In this document: piece by piece, positions 44,967 to 54,980 of the stretch
Layout: each line of letters opens with the position of its first letter
Position numbering within the stretch: position 1 is the stretch's first letter
Source of the DNA: a virus
DNA length: 64,000 nucleotides
Direction: 5' to 3' (one strand)
IMG/VR virus record: IMGVR_UViG_3300049726_000100
Span: 1-64,000 of that record
Notes under the pieces: model-generated
Told to the model about the DNA's origin: nothing
Databases searched by the model: none
What the model saw: only the letters and a program-made list of their open reading frames with translations
Program-made: the position numbers and the translations under genes

Positions 44967-45878
44967 ATGATAATAGATGACAAAATAAAAGATGATGATA
45001 AATTTGCAATTGTACATGTTGAAGGTGGTCATGGTAAATGTATAATGTCTAGTGCTTTAATAAGAGCAATAAAAAAAGCATATCCTGAATATAAAATTGT
45101 GGTTGTTTGTGCATGGGACGGACCTTATTTTTATAATCCAGACGTTTTTAGATTTTATACTTTTGGTCAAATGCAGTACTTTTTTTCAGATTTTATTCGA
45201 CCAACAACTAAAATTTTCAGACATGAAGTTTATCATAGTGAAGACCATATTCTTCAAAGAAAACATCTTACACAATCTTGGTGTGATATGTTTAATATTC
45301 CTTATGATGGATATAAACCAAAAATATATTTAAATCCAAGAGAAATTGAAATTGCTAAAGATAAAATAAAACCGGATAATAGACCAATTATGTTATTACA
45401 AACACATGGTGGTTCTCCACAAGGACAATATTCAAAAAAATCTTGGTATAGAGATATGCCAATTGAAATTGCTCAAAAACTTGTAAATTATTTCAATAAA
45501 TCATATAGGATTTTACATATTAAATCTCCAGAACAACCAGTTCTTCAAGGAGTGGAACAACTTAATTTACCACATAGAGAATTATATGCAGTATTTCCAT
45601 TAAGTACTAAAAGATTATTTATCGATAGTTTTGCTCAGCATGTAGCAGCAGCTTTGGATTTACAAAGTACTGTTGTATGGATTGGAAATAAACCAGAAGT
45701 TTTTGGTTATGCTGAAAACATTAATGTTATACCAAGTGCAAATTATGTAAGAGAATTAAATAAATTTAGTTATCTTGACCAATTCGATATCGCAGGACAG
45801 ATACAGCAGTTTCCTTATGATACGGTAAATGTATTAGATATAAATAAAATTATTGAAGCAGTTAATAAACAAAAGTAA
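44967..45878 (+). CDS. GT9-like glycosyltransferase within the fibre region, 303 aa
   Basis: The N-terminus FAIVHVEGGHGKCIMSSALIRAI and the C-terminal RLFIDSFAQHVAAALDLQSTVVWIG match GT9/heptosyltransferase-type GT-B enzymes. Its place among fibre genes, away from the main glycan operon, suggests it may glycosylate a fibre or the receptor that the fibre contacts. A short ATG-initiated frame at 44948 precedes it but is only about ten codons. Confidence 0.65.
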   Translation: MIIDDKIKDDDKFAIVHVEGGHGKCIMSSALIRAIKKAYPEYKIVVVCAWDGPYFYNPDVFRFYTFGQMQYFFSDFIRPTTKIFRHEVYHSEDHILQRKHLTQSWCDMFNIPYDGYKPKIYLNPREIEIAKDKIKPDNRPIMLLQTHGGSPQGQYSKKSWYRDMPIEIAQKLVNYFNKSYRILHIKSPEQPVLQGVEQLNLPHRELYAVFPLSTKRLFIDSFAQHVAAALDLQSTVVWIGNKPEVFGYAENINVIPSANYVRELNKFSYLDQFDIAGQIQQFPYDTVNVLDINKIIEAVNKQK

Positions 45879-45908
45879 ATTAGAATTGAATTTTGTTGTA
45901 ACAATTCA

Positions 45909-45917
45909 AGTATTTAT
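45909..45917 (+). promoter_or_regulatory. AGTATTTAT late-type motif
   Basis: Lies 23 bases before the ATG at 45932. Confidence 0.55.
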
Positions 45918-45931
45918 ATTAAAATAAAATT

Positions 45932-46180
45932 ATGGCACAAGGATTAGATTTTAGCATTCAATTACCTTCTAATATTGAATCACCAATGTTGATTGATGAA
46001 GTATCATCAAATGAAATTTATATTGGTGTTTCAGCAAATAGTAAAGACATAAGTAAAGATACTTGGAAAATAAAAAGAATTTGTAAATCAGGTAGTGAAT
46101 GGAGCATAGGTTTTCCAAATGGTTCTCAAGAATTTGGTTTTGCTTGGGATTGTAGATTTGGTTTCACATATTCGGCATAA
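45932..46180 (+). CDS. Small hypothetical protein, 82 aa
   Basis: A short soluble protein containing aromatic, beta-type segments (TWKIKRICKSGSEWSIGF, FAWDCRFGFTYSA). It has its own late-type motif and lies just before the giant fibre gene, so a small virion or fibre-associated part is likely. No family is recognised. Confidence 0.55.
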   Translation: MAQGLDFSIQLPSNIESPMLIDEVSSNEIYIGVSANSKDISKDTWKIKRICKSGSEWSIGFPNGSQEFGFAWDCRFGFTYSA

Positions 46181-46244
46181 GATTATATATAATACAATAA
46201 TCATTTTTATTTTGGCAAAAACAAAAGCCAATTTAAATCTATTT

Positions 46245-46254
46245 AGTATTTATA
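46245..46254 (+). promoter_or_regulatory. AGTATTTATA late-type motif
   Basis: Lies 24 bases before the ATG at 46269 and supports that start for the large fibre gene. Confidence 0.6.
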
Positions 46255-46268
46255 AAAAAGATATTATA

Positions 46269-49200
46269 ATGGCAACTTTCACAGTAGATTTGTTATCTGG
46301 AAACATATTTTTATTTAATGGTAATTTCAGTGGTAGCGGAAGTACACCAACAACAGGTTCAACATATCCACAAGTAAATTTATATACAGATTTACCTGCT
46401 GCAGGTACGTCAAGTGGTAAAATTTATGTTGTTAGAAGTGGTAGTGGCACTTATGTTGCTAATAGAAAATCATCTGGATTTTATTTTAGTAATGGTAGTA
46501 GTTGGAAATTTCTTGGTGATACACCTGATTATTTTAAATCAAATAATTTTCAAATATATGATAGTGTAGATAATGCTAAAGGTGTAATGTTTATTACATC
46601 AGGTATTAGTACAAATAATTTTAGAAATTTAACTATTCAAAATTCGGATGGTACTTTAGCGTATCTTACTGATTTAAATACTAAAGTAGATGTCAGTGTT
46701 TTTAATAACTTTACGGGTACTACATTACCAACATTTTATTATAATAAAGCACAAATTAATAGCTATACTGGTAAAACAAATACATTAATTGGAACTAAAT
46801 TAAATATAATTAATTTTAATAACTTTACTGGTACTACATTACCTACAAATTATTACAATAAGACTCAAATTAATAATTATACTGGTTCAACAGGTTTGCA
46901 ACAAGTTACTGAAATTAATGCTAGTACAAATATTGAAAGTAGTTTTAATGGGGGTTTAGTTTCAAGTAAAATTAGACCAACTGGTGACACAGTATCTGCC
47001 ATTACAATTAATAAAGCAGATGGTATAACGCCAATTATTACAATAAATACAATAAGTGGATTAACTGGTTTTGGAACAATAACACCAAAAGGTCTTGTAC
47101 ATGCATATGGAATAGATACTATTGGTGATTTAATTGGTACTGAAACTAATGCGCTTATTATAGACGGTTCTTTAGATGTTGATAAAAATGTTCAATGGGC
47201 AGAAAATGGCGTTGCTAAATGGCTTGCAGAAACTTATAGAGATGAAAATGCAAAATTTTGGTATCTTTATAATATTGACGATAATAATAGTCCAATAGTG
47301 ATTTCAGAAACTGGTAGATTTGGTGTCAATAGCCCAAGTAATATTATGAATAGTCATGCTGCATTAGTAATAGGTGGTCCAAATGATATATCGATTGGTG
47401 GAATATATACTCGAAATTATATAAGTATTTTTGAGTTTGAAATTGATAGTATTACTGGTACAACAGATACTTTTAGATGGAAAATAAGTATTGACCAAGG
47501 ACAAACTTTTAGTGCTTGGTCAATAAGTAGCGGTTGTACAACTGGTGCAACATTAATTTATGCTGGTATTACAGTTCAATTTAAAAATATTACTGGACAT
47601 GGTTTAGGAACAACATTTATTTTTGCCGCTTTTGGACAATTACCAATTGGAACTTTTGTTGTATCAACTGTTGGTTTTACTGATGTTCAACAAACATTAG
47701 ATTATACTGCAAATCCTATTATTTATAATAATATAACTGCAGAAGCAAATAGTAGTACTTTAGGTGGTGATGTTATTATATTTAATTCTGGTACTACTGT
47801 TAATGCTATTTATTTTGGAACACAAGTTAAAATAGATAGTATCTATGTAAATATGTTAAATATTGCTTCAGGTATTATTTTAGTTACAGAATATTGGACA
47901 GGTAGTATGTGGGTTGATATTAATAATTTTAATAATAATTATATAGATTGTACAAAAAATTTAACACAAAGTGGTTCATTATCATGGGATAGTACATTAA
48001 TGACAAATTGGATTCAAGATGATTTGTCTGACTTACCGGGAGATGAAAATTATTTATATTGGATACGAATAAGAACAACAACAAATCCAATCATTGCTCC
48101 TATTGCAAATAGTTTTGCTCGTGGTGGTAATTATAGATTTGCAATAATGTCTTCACCAAATGATACTGTTCCACATATGTATGTTGATAGTTTAGGTCGT
48201 GTAAATATTGGTGGTGGCGTAATAACAAGACTAAATAAATTTCAAATCAATGAAGCAAATTTTCTTGATGTTGCTGTTGGTAGTCAGAGTCTTATTGAAA
48301 TGGATTCCAATAATGCTAATGCTGCTGATTTAAGAATAAAATTAAGTTCAAATGATGCGATTGGTACTGGTTTAGCAATTGTTAAGACGAGAGGTACTTT
48401 ATGTTCAGTATGTGGAGTACAAAATGGTGACGAAATTGGACACGTTTGGTTCAGAGCACGTATTGCTAATACTGGTGCAACAGTAAACTCAATTATATCA
48501 CAATATACAGGTAATGGTTTACTTGGTTCATATAATGGTGATATATTATTTAACACTGCAACTAATTCAGTTCCGACTGAAAAGGTAAGAATTACTGCTG
48601 TTGGAAACACAGGTTTTGGCATAGTACCAACTGCTGTTATACATTTGAAAGCAGGTACTATAACAAATGCACCACTTAAATTTACAAGTGGTTCATTACT
48701 TAGTAGTCCAGAAGTGGGGGCAGTTGAATTTGATGGTTATAATTTTTATTTTACTATAACTGGTAGTACAATAAGAAAAACATTCTCATCTCTTGAAAGT
48801 CCAATATTTACTGGAAATCCAGAATTACCAGTAAGTACTTGTTTAAATAATATAAATTTATGTAATTTTATATTAAATTCCGGTGGTACTAATAACAACA
48901 CTTTATTCAAAACATGTGATTTTAATGCATATACTGGTAGTACACAACCAGCAATCGTTAAAGTAATTACTGGCGCAACAAATGGTATTTGTAAATATGA
49001 TAATCATAATATTTGCCTTGGTGGTATATTAACTGCACCAATAATAATTTGTGGAAATCAAGATTTTTGTTTACAAAGTAGAAGAATTAATATTGCAAGT
49101 TCATGTGGTGCTCAAATATATGATAAAAATGGTTGTGGTATGGAATTTTATAGCAGTGGTGGTACTATTTCTATAAAAGGTATGACAAGTGATGGTACAG

Positions 49201-51446
49201 AAGCAATACGTTTTCAATTAAGTAATACTCAAGTAACAATTACTGATAGTAGAGCAATACCAAGAGGTTTTGAATATAATAATGATTATAGTAGTACTTT
49301 CAGTTCAAATTCTTTGGTTTCAAGAGCATATGTTGATACAGTTGCAACAGGTTTACAAGTACATGCTGCTGTTGAAGTAGCAACAACAGGTCCTGTAACA
49401 CTTTCAGGTTTAACAATAATTGGTGGTGTTCAACTTACCATAGGTATGAGAGTTTTAGTTAAAAATCAAGCAAGTGGTGCTACAAATGGTGTTTATACCG
49501 CATCAACAACCAATTGGGGTCGTGCATCAGATTTTAATGGCTCAGTTTTTGGTGATGTTGTTTCAGGTGCTTATATGTCAGTTATCAGTGGTGCAACCAA
49601 TAAAAATACTTCATGGATTCTCACAACACCTAACCCAATTTATATTGGAATTACACCTTTAACATTTGTATTATTCAATTCTACCCAAGGTACTGTTAGT
49701 GGTAATGGTATTTGTGTTACATCAGTAGGTGGAAACTATAATATTGCAGTTAAATTAGCAAGCAATTCAAGTTTATGTAGTGATGTAAGTGGTTTATATG
49801 TAAATTCAGCCATTGCAGGAATTGGTTTACAATATAGTACTGGTGTTATTAATTTAAATGGTTCAAGTCTTGCAGGAAACAGTATTTGTTGGTCAGGTAA
49901 TAGTTTTAATGTAAATGTTAATAGTGGTACACTTAGTACTACTTTAACAAGTAAATTAAATACAAGTATATATCAAACATATACTGGTACAACAGCACCT
50001 GCAACATATGCAAGTAAATCATTTGTAAGTGGTTATACTGGAATAACAGCACCTAATACTTTTGCTTCAAAGTCATTTGTAAGTGGTTATACTGGAACAA
50101 CAGCACCTAATACTTTTGCTTCAAAGTCATTTGTAAGTGGTTATACTGGAACAACAAATGCAATATTAAATAAAAAAGCAAATATAAGTGGCGTGACATT
50201 TACAGGTGTAGTTAATGTATGTACACCAGCAACAAATGATAATAGTAATTGTGTAATAAATAGTGCATGGTATATTGGTCAATGTGCAACAGCAATGCCT
50301 TTAATGGATGGTACTGCTACAGTTGGTACTTCAACATTATGGGCAAAACAAGACCATACACATCCAAGTGATACAAGTAAATTATTTACAAGTGGTGGTA
50401 CAATGAGTGGTACATTAAAAGGAACTATAATAACAGGTTCAACAAGAGTATGTTCTCCAATAGTATGTGGTACTTCATGTGTTCAAACAGCATTATTATG
50501 TTCAACAGGTACAGTAAAAGGAACTATAATAACAGGTTCAACAAGAGTATGTTCTCCAATAGTATGTGGTACTTCATGTGTAAGTGGTGCTATTATATCA
50601 GGTTCAACTTGTATGATAACATCAGTTATTAGAATAAAAACAGGTGCTGGTATAGGAAAAGTTTTAACTTCGGCAGCAGATGGAACAGGTTGTTGGTGTA
50701 ATCAAGCAGCATCAGTTCCTTTCTGTTGGGTAGGTACTACTGCTAATGGTGTTGGTACATATGTTAATATGAGTTGTATATGTTCACAACCTAATATGAC
50801 TTTTAATGGTAGTACTTTATCTGTAACTGGTAATATTAATGCAAGTACTTATATATGTTCACCAATAATAACAGGTAGTACAAGAGTATGTTCACCTATT
50901 GTTTGCGGTACATCATGTATAAAAAGTCCATTGATTTCTGGTGGAACAAGTGCATTCGCTCCTACTCCTGCAGTAAATAATAATAGTACTTGTATTGCAA
51001 CAACAGCATGGTATATCAAACAAGGTAGTACTGCACTTCCATTAATGGATAGTACAGCAACAAGTGGTAGTTCAACATATTGGTCAAGACAAGACCATGT
51101 ACATCCAAGTGATACAAATAAAATATCATTAATAAGTTATAGTGGTTATACACCCGGTACAGGTGCTACTGTTACTATTGATGCAAGGGTAATGAATCAT
51201 CAAATTACAATGCCAGCAGGAAATATAACAATTGCAGTATCTAACGCAACAAACGGATTAAAATTTTTTGTACATATTACACAAGATGGTGTTGGTGGAC
51301 GTACAGTTACTTGGTTTAGTACAATTAGATGGGCAGGTGGTACTGCTCCAATATTAACAACAACAGCAAGTAAACGTGATGTATTGGGTTTCTTTAGTAC
51401 ATCAAGTAATACTTATGATGGTTATTTAGTAGGATTAAATATATAA
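46269..51446 (+). CDS. Giant tail fibre/adhesin, 1725 aa
   Basis: ATG at 46269 fits the upstream late-type motif; the open frame continues further upstream but overlaps the previous gene. The N-terminus is MATFTVDLLSGNIFLFNG. Middle regions have EHLW-free beta modules plus the NGVYTASTTNWGRASDFNG fibre module shared with 38700. Repeats include three 54-base units (ASKSFVSGYTGTTAPNTF) and two GTIITGSTRVCSPIVCGTSC units. The C-terminus has paired ALPLMDxTA...QDHxHPSD modules common in phage fibres. It is a likely long host-recognition fibre. Confidence 0.7.
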   Translation: MATFTVDLLSGNIFLFNGNFSGSGSTPTTGSTYPQVNLYTDLPAAGTSSGKIYVVRSGSGTYVANRKSSGFYFSNGSSWKFLGDTPDYFKSNNFQIYDSVDNAKGVMFITSGISTNNFRNLTIQNSDGTLAYLTDLNTKVDVSVFNNFTGTTLPTFYYNKAQINSYTGKTNTLIGTKLNIINFNNFTGTTLPTNYYNKTQINNYTGSTGLQQVTEINASTNIESSFNGGLVSSKIRPTGDTVSAITINKADGITPIITINTISGLTGFGTITPKGLVHAYGIDTIGDLIGTETNALIIDGSLDVDKNVQWAENGVAKWLAETYRDENAKFWYLYNIDDNNSPIVISETGRFGVNSPSNIMNSHAALVIGGPNDISIGGIYTRNYISIFEFEIDSITGTTDTFRWKISIDQGQTFSAWSISSGCTTGATLIYAGITVQFKNITGHGLGTTFIFAAFGQLPIGTFVVSTVGFTDVQQTLDYTANPIIYNNITAEANSSTLGGDVIIFNSGTTVNAIYFGTQVKIDSIYVNMLNIASGIILVTEYWTGSMWVDINNFNNNYIDCTKNLTQSGSLSWDSTLMTNWIQDDLSDLPGDENYLYWIRIRTTTNPIIAPIANSFARGGNYRFAIMSSPNDTVPHMYVDSLGRVNIGGGVITRLNKFQINEANFLDVAVGSQSLIEMDSNNANAADLRIKLSSNDAIGTGLAIVKTRGTLCSVCGVQNGDEIGHVWFRARIANTGATVNSIISQYTGNGLLGSYNGDILFNTATNSVPTEKVRITAVGNTGFGIVPTAVIHLKAGTITNAPLKFTSGSLLSSPEVGAVEFDGYNFYFTITGSTIRKTFSSLESPIFTGNPELPVSTCLNNINLCNFILNSGGTNNNTLFKTCDFNAYTGSTQPAIVKVITGATNGICKYDNHNICLGGILTAPIIICGNQDFCLQSRRINIASSCGAQIYDKNGCGMEFYSSGGTISIKGMTSDGTEAIRFQLSNTQVTITDSRAIPRGFEYNNDYSSTFSSNSLVSRAYVDTVATGLQVHAAVEVATTGPVTLSGLTIIGGVQLTIGMRVLVKNQASGATNGVYTASTTNWGRASDFNGSVFGDVVSGAYMSVISGATNKNTSWILTTPNPIYIGITPLTFVLFNSTQGTVSGNGICVTSVGGNYNIAVKLASNSSLCSDVSGLYVNSAIAGIGLQYSTGVINLNGSSLAGNSICWSGNSFNVNVNSGTLSTTLTSKLNTSIYQTYTGTTAPATYASKSFVSGYTGITAPNTFASKSFVSGYTGTTAPNTFASKSFVSGYTGTTNAILNKKANISGVTFTGVVNVCTPATNDNSNCVINSAWYIGQCATAMPLMDGTATVGTSTLWAKQDHTHPSDTSKLFTSGGTMSGTLKGTIITGSTRVCSPIVCGTSCVQTALLCSTGTVKGTIITGSTRVCSPIVCGTSCVSGAIISGSTCMITSVIRIKTGAGIGKVLTSAADGTGCWCNQAASVPFCWVGTTANGVGTYVNMSCICSQPNMTFNGSTLSVTGNINASTYICSPIITGSTRVCSPIVCGTSCIKSPLISGGTSAFAPTPAVNNNSTCIATTAWYIKQGSTALPLMDSTATSGSSTYWSRQDHVHPSDTNKISLISYSGYTPGTGATVTIDARVMNHQITMPAGNITIAVSNATNGLKFFVHITQDGVGGRTVTWFSTIRWAGGTAPILTTTASKRDVLGFFSTSSNTYDGYLVGLNI
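50417..50581 (+). repeat. Direct repeat of about 66 bases, 99 bases apart
   Basis: Positions 50417-50482 and 50516-50581 are nearly identical inside the giant fibre gene. Three 54-base tandem units lie upstream at about 50,000-50,155. Confidence 0.8.
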
Positions 51447-51448
51447 TA

Positions 51449-52120
51449 ATGGTTATAACATATAATACATCAGGTACTTTTATTTGGACATGTCCATTAT
51501 ATCTAACACAAATAAGAGTTGAATGTTGGGGTGCTGGTGGTGGTGGTGCAACAAAGACAACTATTACATATGGTGGTGGTGGAGCAGGTGGTGGTGCATA
51601 TTCAAGTGGTTTTGTTAATGTTATTCCCGGTTCTGGTTATACTATTATAGTTGGAAGTGGTGGTGCTGCAGGTATAAATGGTGGTGATAGTAGTTTTAAT
51701 GTTACTACTGTTGTTGCAAAAGGTGGTACAGGAGTAATACTTGATAGTACGGGAGGTACACAAGGTGGACAAGCAAGTAGTGGTACAGGAACTATAAAAT
51801 ATAATGGTGGAAATGGTGCAAATAGTTATCCGGGTGGTATTCTTGGTGCTCCAAGAGGTGGTGGAGGTGGCGGTGCTGCTGGAAATAAAAATGCTGGTGG
51901 AAACGCAATTATGGCTTCAGGTGGTACTGGAGGAGTAGCTGGTGGTGGTGCAGGTGGAAATGGTACTATAACATTACCTAGTTCAAATGGTTATCCGGGT
52001 ACTGCTCCGGGTGGTGGAGGTGGTGGTGCTATTAGAGCATATACGGGTGGAACATCAATTGGTGGTACAGGAGCAAGTGGAAAAATTGTTATTACTTATT
52101 GTGAAGTTTCATTTTTTTAA
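51449..52120 (+). CDS. Glycine-rich tail-tip/receptor-binding protein, 223 aa
   Basis: Runs such as GAGGGGA and GGGGAGGGA dominate residues 30-210, with a conserved front (GTFIWTCP, IRVECWGAGGGG) typical of phage glycine-rich fibre-tip and adhesin proteins. The polyglycine loops usually carry host-range variation. It follows the giant fibre by 2 bases and may cap it. Confidence 0.7.
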   Translation: MVITYNTSGTFIWTCPLYLTQIRVECWGAGGGGATKTTITYGGGGAGGGAYSSGFVNVIPGSGYTIIVGSGGAAGINGGDSSFNVTTVVAKGGTGVILDSTGGTQGGQASSGTGTIKYNGGNGANSYPGGILGAPRGGGGGGAAGNKNAGGNAIMASGGTGGVAGGGAGGNGTITLPSSNGYPGTAPGGGGGGAIRAYTGGTSIGGTGASGKIVITYCEVSFF

Positions 52121-52131
52121 AATAAAATATT

Positions 52132-52140
52132 AGTATTTAT
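52132..52140 (+). promoter_or_regulatory. AGTATTTAT late-type motif
   Basis: Lies 25 bases before the ATG at 52157. Confidence 0.55.
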
Positions 52141-52156
52141 AATTAAAAATATAATC

Positions 52157-52468
52157 ATGAAATTAACTAATTTTATTGCAAATTTTTTTAGAGGTAGTGG
52201 TTCTGAAAGTAGTATGAGATTAATATTTATATTAACTGCATTAACTACATTAACTGGATTACTTACTATAGATATAAAGTTCGCAATTCATATTATTAAA
52301 TATACTGGAGTTGAAATTGCAGCAGTAATTGGTGCTAATTCATTATTTTTAGGTAGTGTTATTTATGGTAAAAACAAAGCGAAAACAATTGAAAATGACG
52401 GTAAGTTGATAGATAATAAAATAAATAATATAGACAATACTGATAGTAGTACTAAAACTGATAAATAA
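52157..52468 (+). CDS. Small two-span membrane protein, possible holin, 103 aa
   Basis: Two hydrophobic segments (about residues 22-42, LIFILTALTTLTGLL, and 54-74, IAAVIGANSLFLGSVIYG) are followed by a polar, charged C-terminal tail. Size, topology and late-gene position suit a holin, but no endolysin is visible next to it, so the call is tentative. Alternative: a virion membrane-interacting protein. Confidence 0.5.
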   Translation: MKLTNFIANFFRGSGSESSMRLIFILTALTTLTGLLTIDIKFAIHIIKYTGVEIAAVIGANSLFLGSVIYGKNKAKTIENDGKLIDNKINNIDNTDSSTKTDK

Positions 52469-52470
52469 AA

Positions 52471-52893
52471 ATGGACTATTCAACATTTAATATTAATAAT
52501 TTTTTTATTAAGAAAGATAGCACACTTCCTGAATTAAAATATCCATTAATTCAACATACATTAGAACAATATGATATTACTGCAGATATGTTAGAAAATG
52601 TTGCAGTTACTGTATCAATGATTGATGAAAATGGATTATATCGAATTGCTAACGCACCAGCAAATCTTGTTGTTAATAATGATAGACCAGATTTTCCTGC
52701 AGAAGAAAAATATACATTAACATATAGGTTTAAGTTAAGAGATACAAGAAAAGCAGGTAATTATAAAATGGAATTTAAATTAGACTTTATTTCATCTGGA
52801 AATGAGGGCGGTTGCGGTAAAATAACATTACCTGTTAATGGATATATAAATGTTATAATATCTAATAGTATTACAAAAACCACAGTAATTTAA
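52471..52893 (+). CDS. Hypothetical virion-type protein, 140 aa
   Basis: A beta-rich soluble protein (LTYRFKLRDTRKAGNYKME, GKITLPVNGYINVI), unrecognised. It starts 2 bases after the preceding stop and ends before a host-type promoter, so it closes the fibre region. It may be a small structural part. Confidence 0.55.
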   Translation: MDYSTFNINNFFIKKDSTLPELKYPLIQHTLEQYDITADMLENVAVTVSMIDENGLYRIANAPANLVVNNDRPDFPAEEKYTLTYRFKLRDTRKAGNYKMEFKLDFISSGNEGGCGKITLPVNGYINVIISNSITKTTVI

Positions 52894-52901
52894 AATATTA
52901 A

Positions 52902-52931
52902 TTGACATTTAAATTTTTTTAATTATCTTTG
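52902..52931 (+). promoter_or_regulatory. Bacteroidetes-type promoter
   Basis: TTGAC at 52902 and TATCTTTG at 52924-52931; the ATG at 52953 follows 21 bases later. It would start early expression of the SNF2-type helicase. Confidence 0.7.
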
Positions 52932-52952
52932 CATGTAAAGTCAAAAAGTTAT

Positions 52953-54746
52953 ATGCAATCACTACCCCCATTCATAGTTTGTTGTGAAAGAATTTCTAAA
53001 AGACAAGCATATTATCTTAGGTTTCAATATAATGAAGGATTAATAAATAATCTTAAATCATTACCTGAAGAAACTCGTAAATGGAATGCTGGTATGATGG
53101 TATGGGAAGTAACTACAATGTCATTATTTTCTTTAATCAAAAAATATAAAGGTTCAAATAAAATTCATTTTGACTTTGGTAATGATGATAGTCGAAATAT
53201 TTTCATTCAACAAATACAAAAACTTGAAATTGCTGAAGCAGAGAAACGTAAATTTATTGCCGAATTAAATATTAAGAAAGAATTTTGGGTTAAATACAAG
53301 CAAGAATTAGAAGAAACTTATGAAAAATATATAGATGTTGTACAAAAAAATTTAAAACCAAATATAACATTATTTAAACATCAAGTTGTAGGAATAATGT
53401 TTTTAAATGTAGTAAGAAATGCATTATTAGCTCTAGGGATGGGTTCAGGAAAAACTTTAATCTCAATAGGTTATGTAGAAATGAATGATTTTAAAAAAGT
53501 AATTGTTATAACACCCAACTCATTGAAATACAATTACTTAAATGAAGTAAAAAAATTTTCAAACAATTCACAAGTTTTTATTGTTGGTAAAAAAAATACG
53601 TGTAATATTGAAAATAGTAAATACATTATCTTCAATTATGATTATTTTAATTCATCTGATTTTAATAAGGTAAAAGATAAGTTTGATAAATTAAATATAG
53701 GTAAAATAGATTGTTTAATTGCAGATGAGTGTCATCGTATTTCTTCAACCTCAACAAATACGTATAAAGCGTTTAAAAGATTATTTAAAGACGATATTTT
53801 TAATGATGGAAAAATATCAAAAATTTTTATGTCCGGGACTCCAGCAAAATCGCACGCATATCAGTTATATAGCGTGTTACATCAAATTTCACCATTAGAA
53901 TTTCCAACAAAAGATAAATTTTATAAAATTTATTGTGGAATGTCGTATAATATTGATGGCTTTGGTTGGGAAACAGATATTAGTTTAACAAAATTCGAAG
54001 AATTATTTAATAAAATAAGCCCATTTACATACAGAAAAAAACTTGAAGAAATGCTTCTCGATTTGCCAGAGAAAACAGTACAAAAAATAGTTCTTGAAAT
54101 GACACCTAAAGAATATGAAATATATTATGAATTAGAAGATGGAACAATTAATGAGTTTAATGATAAAAAAATCATACATCCATTAGCAATATTAAGTAAG
54201 TTACGAGAATATACTAGTCATTTGAAAACAAATAGTGTGAGAGAATTAATAGATTCAATTTTAGAATGTGGCGATAAATTAGTAATTGTAGATTTTTTCA
54301 AAAAAAGTTTACATGAATTACATGATAAATATCCTGAAATATCAAAACTTCATATTGGAGATGTTTCTGATACTGAAAGAGCCGAAATTGTTAGAGATTT
54401 TCAAGATGAAAATGGAAAAACCAAATTATTATTGGGTTCTCAAAGTACAATTTCTGAAGGACTTACATTAACAGCAGCAAATAAGATTGGTATTATTACA
54501 GTACCGTGGACACCTTCTGATATGGACCAGATAGTTTTTCGAATTTATCGCATAAATCAGCGCAATGCAGTTAATGCATATTTTTTTGTATATAAAGATA
54601 CTATAGATGAATACGTTTTCGATTTATGTGAAAAGAAACATCAAGAACTTTCAATGGTAATTGATGGGAAAAAATCCGAATCAGACATTAATCAAAGTAT
54701 TATTAATGATTTAATCGAAATTATTAAAAATAAACATAAAAAATAG
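52953..54746 (+). CDS. SNF2-family DNA helicase/translocase, 597 aa
   Basis: The start is ATG 52953; an upstream in-frame TTG overlaps the -7 promoter element. A HARP-like N-terminal region precedes the motor: LFKHQVVGIMF (Q-like motif), GMGSGKT (Walker A), ADECHRIS (DEAH-type box), FMSGTPAKS (motif III). In the second lobe, GSQSTISEGLTLTAANKI and DQIVFRIYRINQ match SNF2 motifs V and VI. It may remodel forks or branched DNA like SMARCAL1 or phage UvsW; it ends in TAG. Confidence 0.8.
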   Translation: MQSLPPFIVCCERISKRQAYYLRFQYNEGLINNLKSLPEETRKWNAGMMVWEVTTMSLFSLIKKYKGSNKIHFDFGNDDSRNIFIQQIQKLEIAEAEKRKFIAELNIKKEFWVKYKQELEETYEKYIDVVQKNLKPNITLFKHQVVGIMFLNVVRNALLALGMGSGKTLISIGYVEMNDFKKVIVITPNSLKYNYLNEVKKFSNNSQVFIVGKKNTCNIENSKYIIFNYDYFNSSDFNKVKDKFDKLNIGKIDCLIADECHRISSTSTNTYKAFKRLFKDDIFNDGKISKIFMSGTPAKSHAYQLYSVLHQISPLEFPTKDKFYKIYCGMSYNIDGFGWETDISLTKFEELFNKISPFTYRKKLEEMLLDLPEKTVQKIVLEMTPKEYEIYYELEDGTINEFNDKKIIHPLAILSKLREYTSHLKTNSVRELIDSILECGDKLVIVDFFKKSLHELHDKYPEISKLHIGDVSDTERAEIVRDFQDENGKTKLLLGSQSTISEGLTLTAANKIGIITVPWTPSDMDQIVFRIYRINQRNAVNAYFFVYKDTIDEYVFDLCEKKHQELSMVIDGKKSESDINQSIINDLIEIIKNKHKK

Positions 54747-54765
54747 AATTATTTTAAAAATTAAA

Positions 54766-54775
54766 AGTATTTATA
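54766..54775 (+). promoter_or_regulatory. AGTATTTATA late-type motif
   Basis: Lies 29 bases before the ATG at 54795. Confidence 0.5.
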
Positions 54776-54794
54776 TATAAAGATAAGTAGTAAT

Positions 54795-54959
54795 ATGAAA
54801 AGAGAAAAAATATTAGTTGATACAATTACGATTAAAATATCGAAAGTTTTATCTGAAAAATATAAAAAATTTTGTGATGACAATGGCTTATCACTTTCCA
54901 AAAGATTAAGGTTTTTCATGGAAAAAGATATTGAAGGTAAAATTGAAATAAAAAAATAA
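54795..54959 (+). CDS. Small ribbon-helix-helix-like protein, 54 aa
   Basis: The protein begins MKREKILVDTITIKIS and continues with a helix (VLSEKYKKFCDDNG) and a second helix (SLSKRLRFFME), the strand-helix-helix order of small Arc/MetJ-type DNA binders. It is too short for routine gene calls but has a late-type motif at the expected distance. It may regulate the region; the fold call is from the pattern only. Confidence 0.5.
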   Translation: MKREKILVDTITIKISKVLSEKYKKFCDDNGLSLSKRLRFFMEKDIEGKIEIKK

Positions 54960-54980
54960 TACTATGTTAATAAATATGAA

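Noticed and set aside
52929-52952. TTG start for the SNF2 helicase
   Set aside because: It lies inside the TATCTTTG promoter element; ATG at 52953 fits better.
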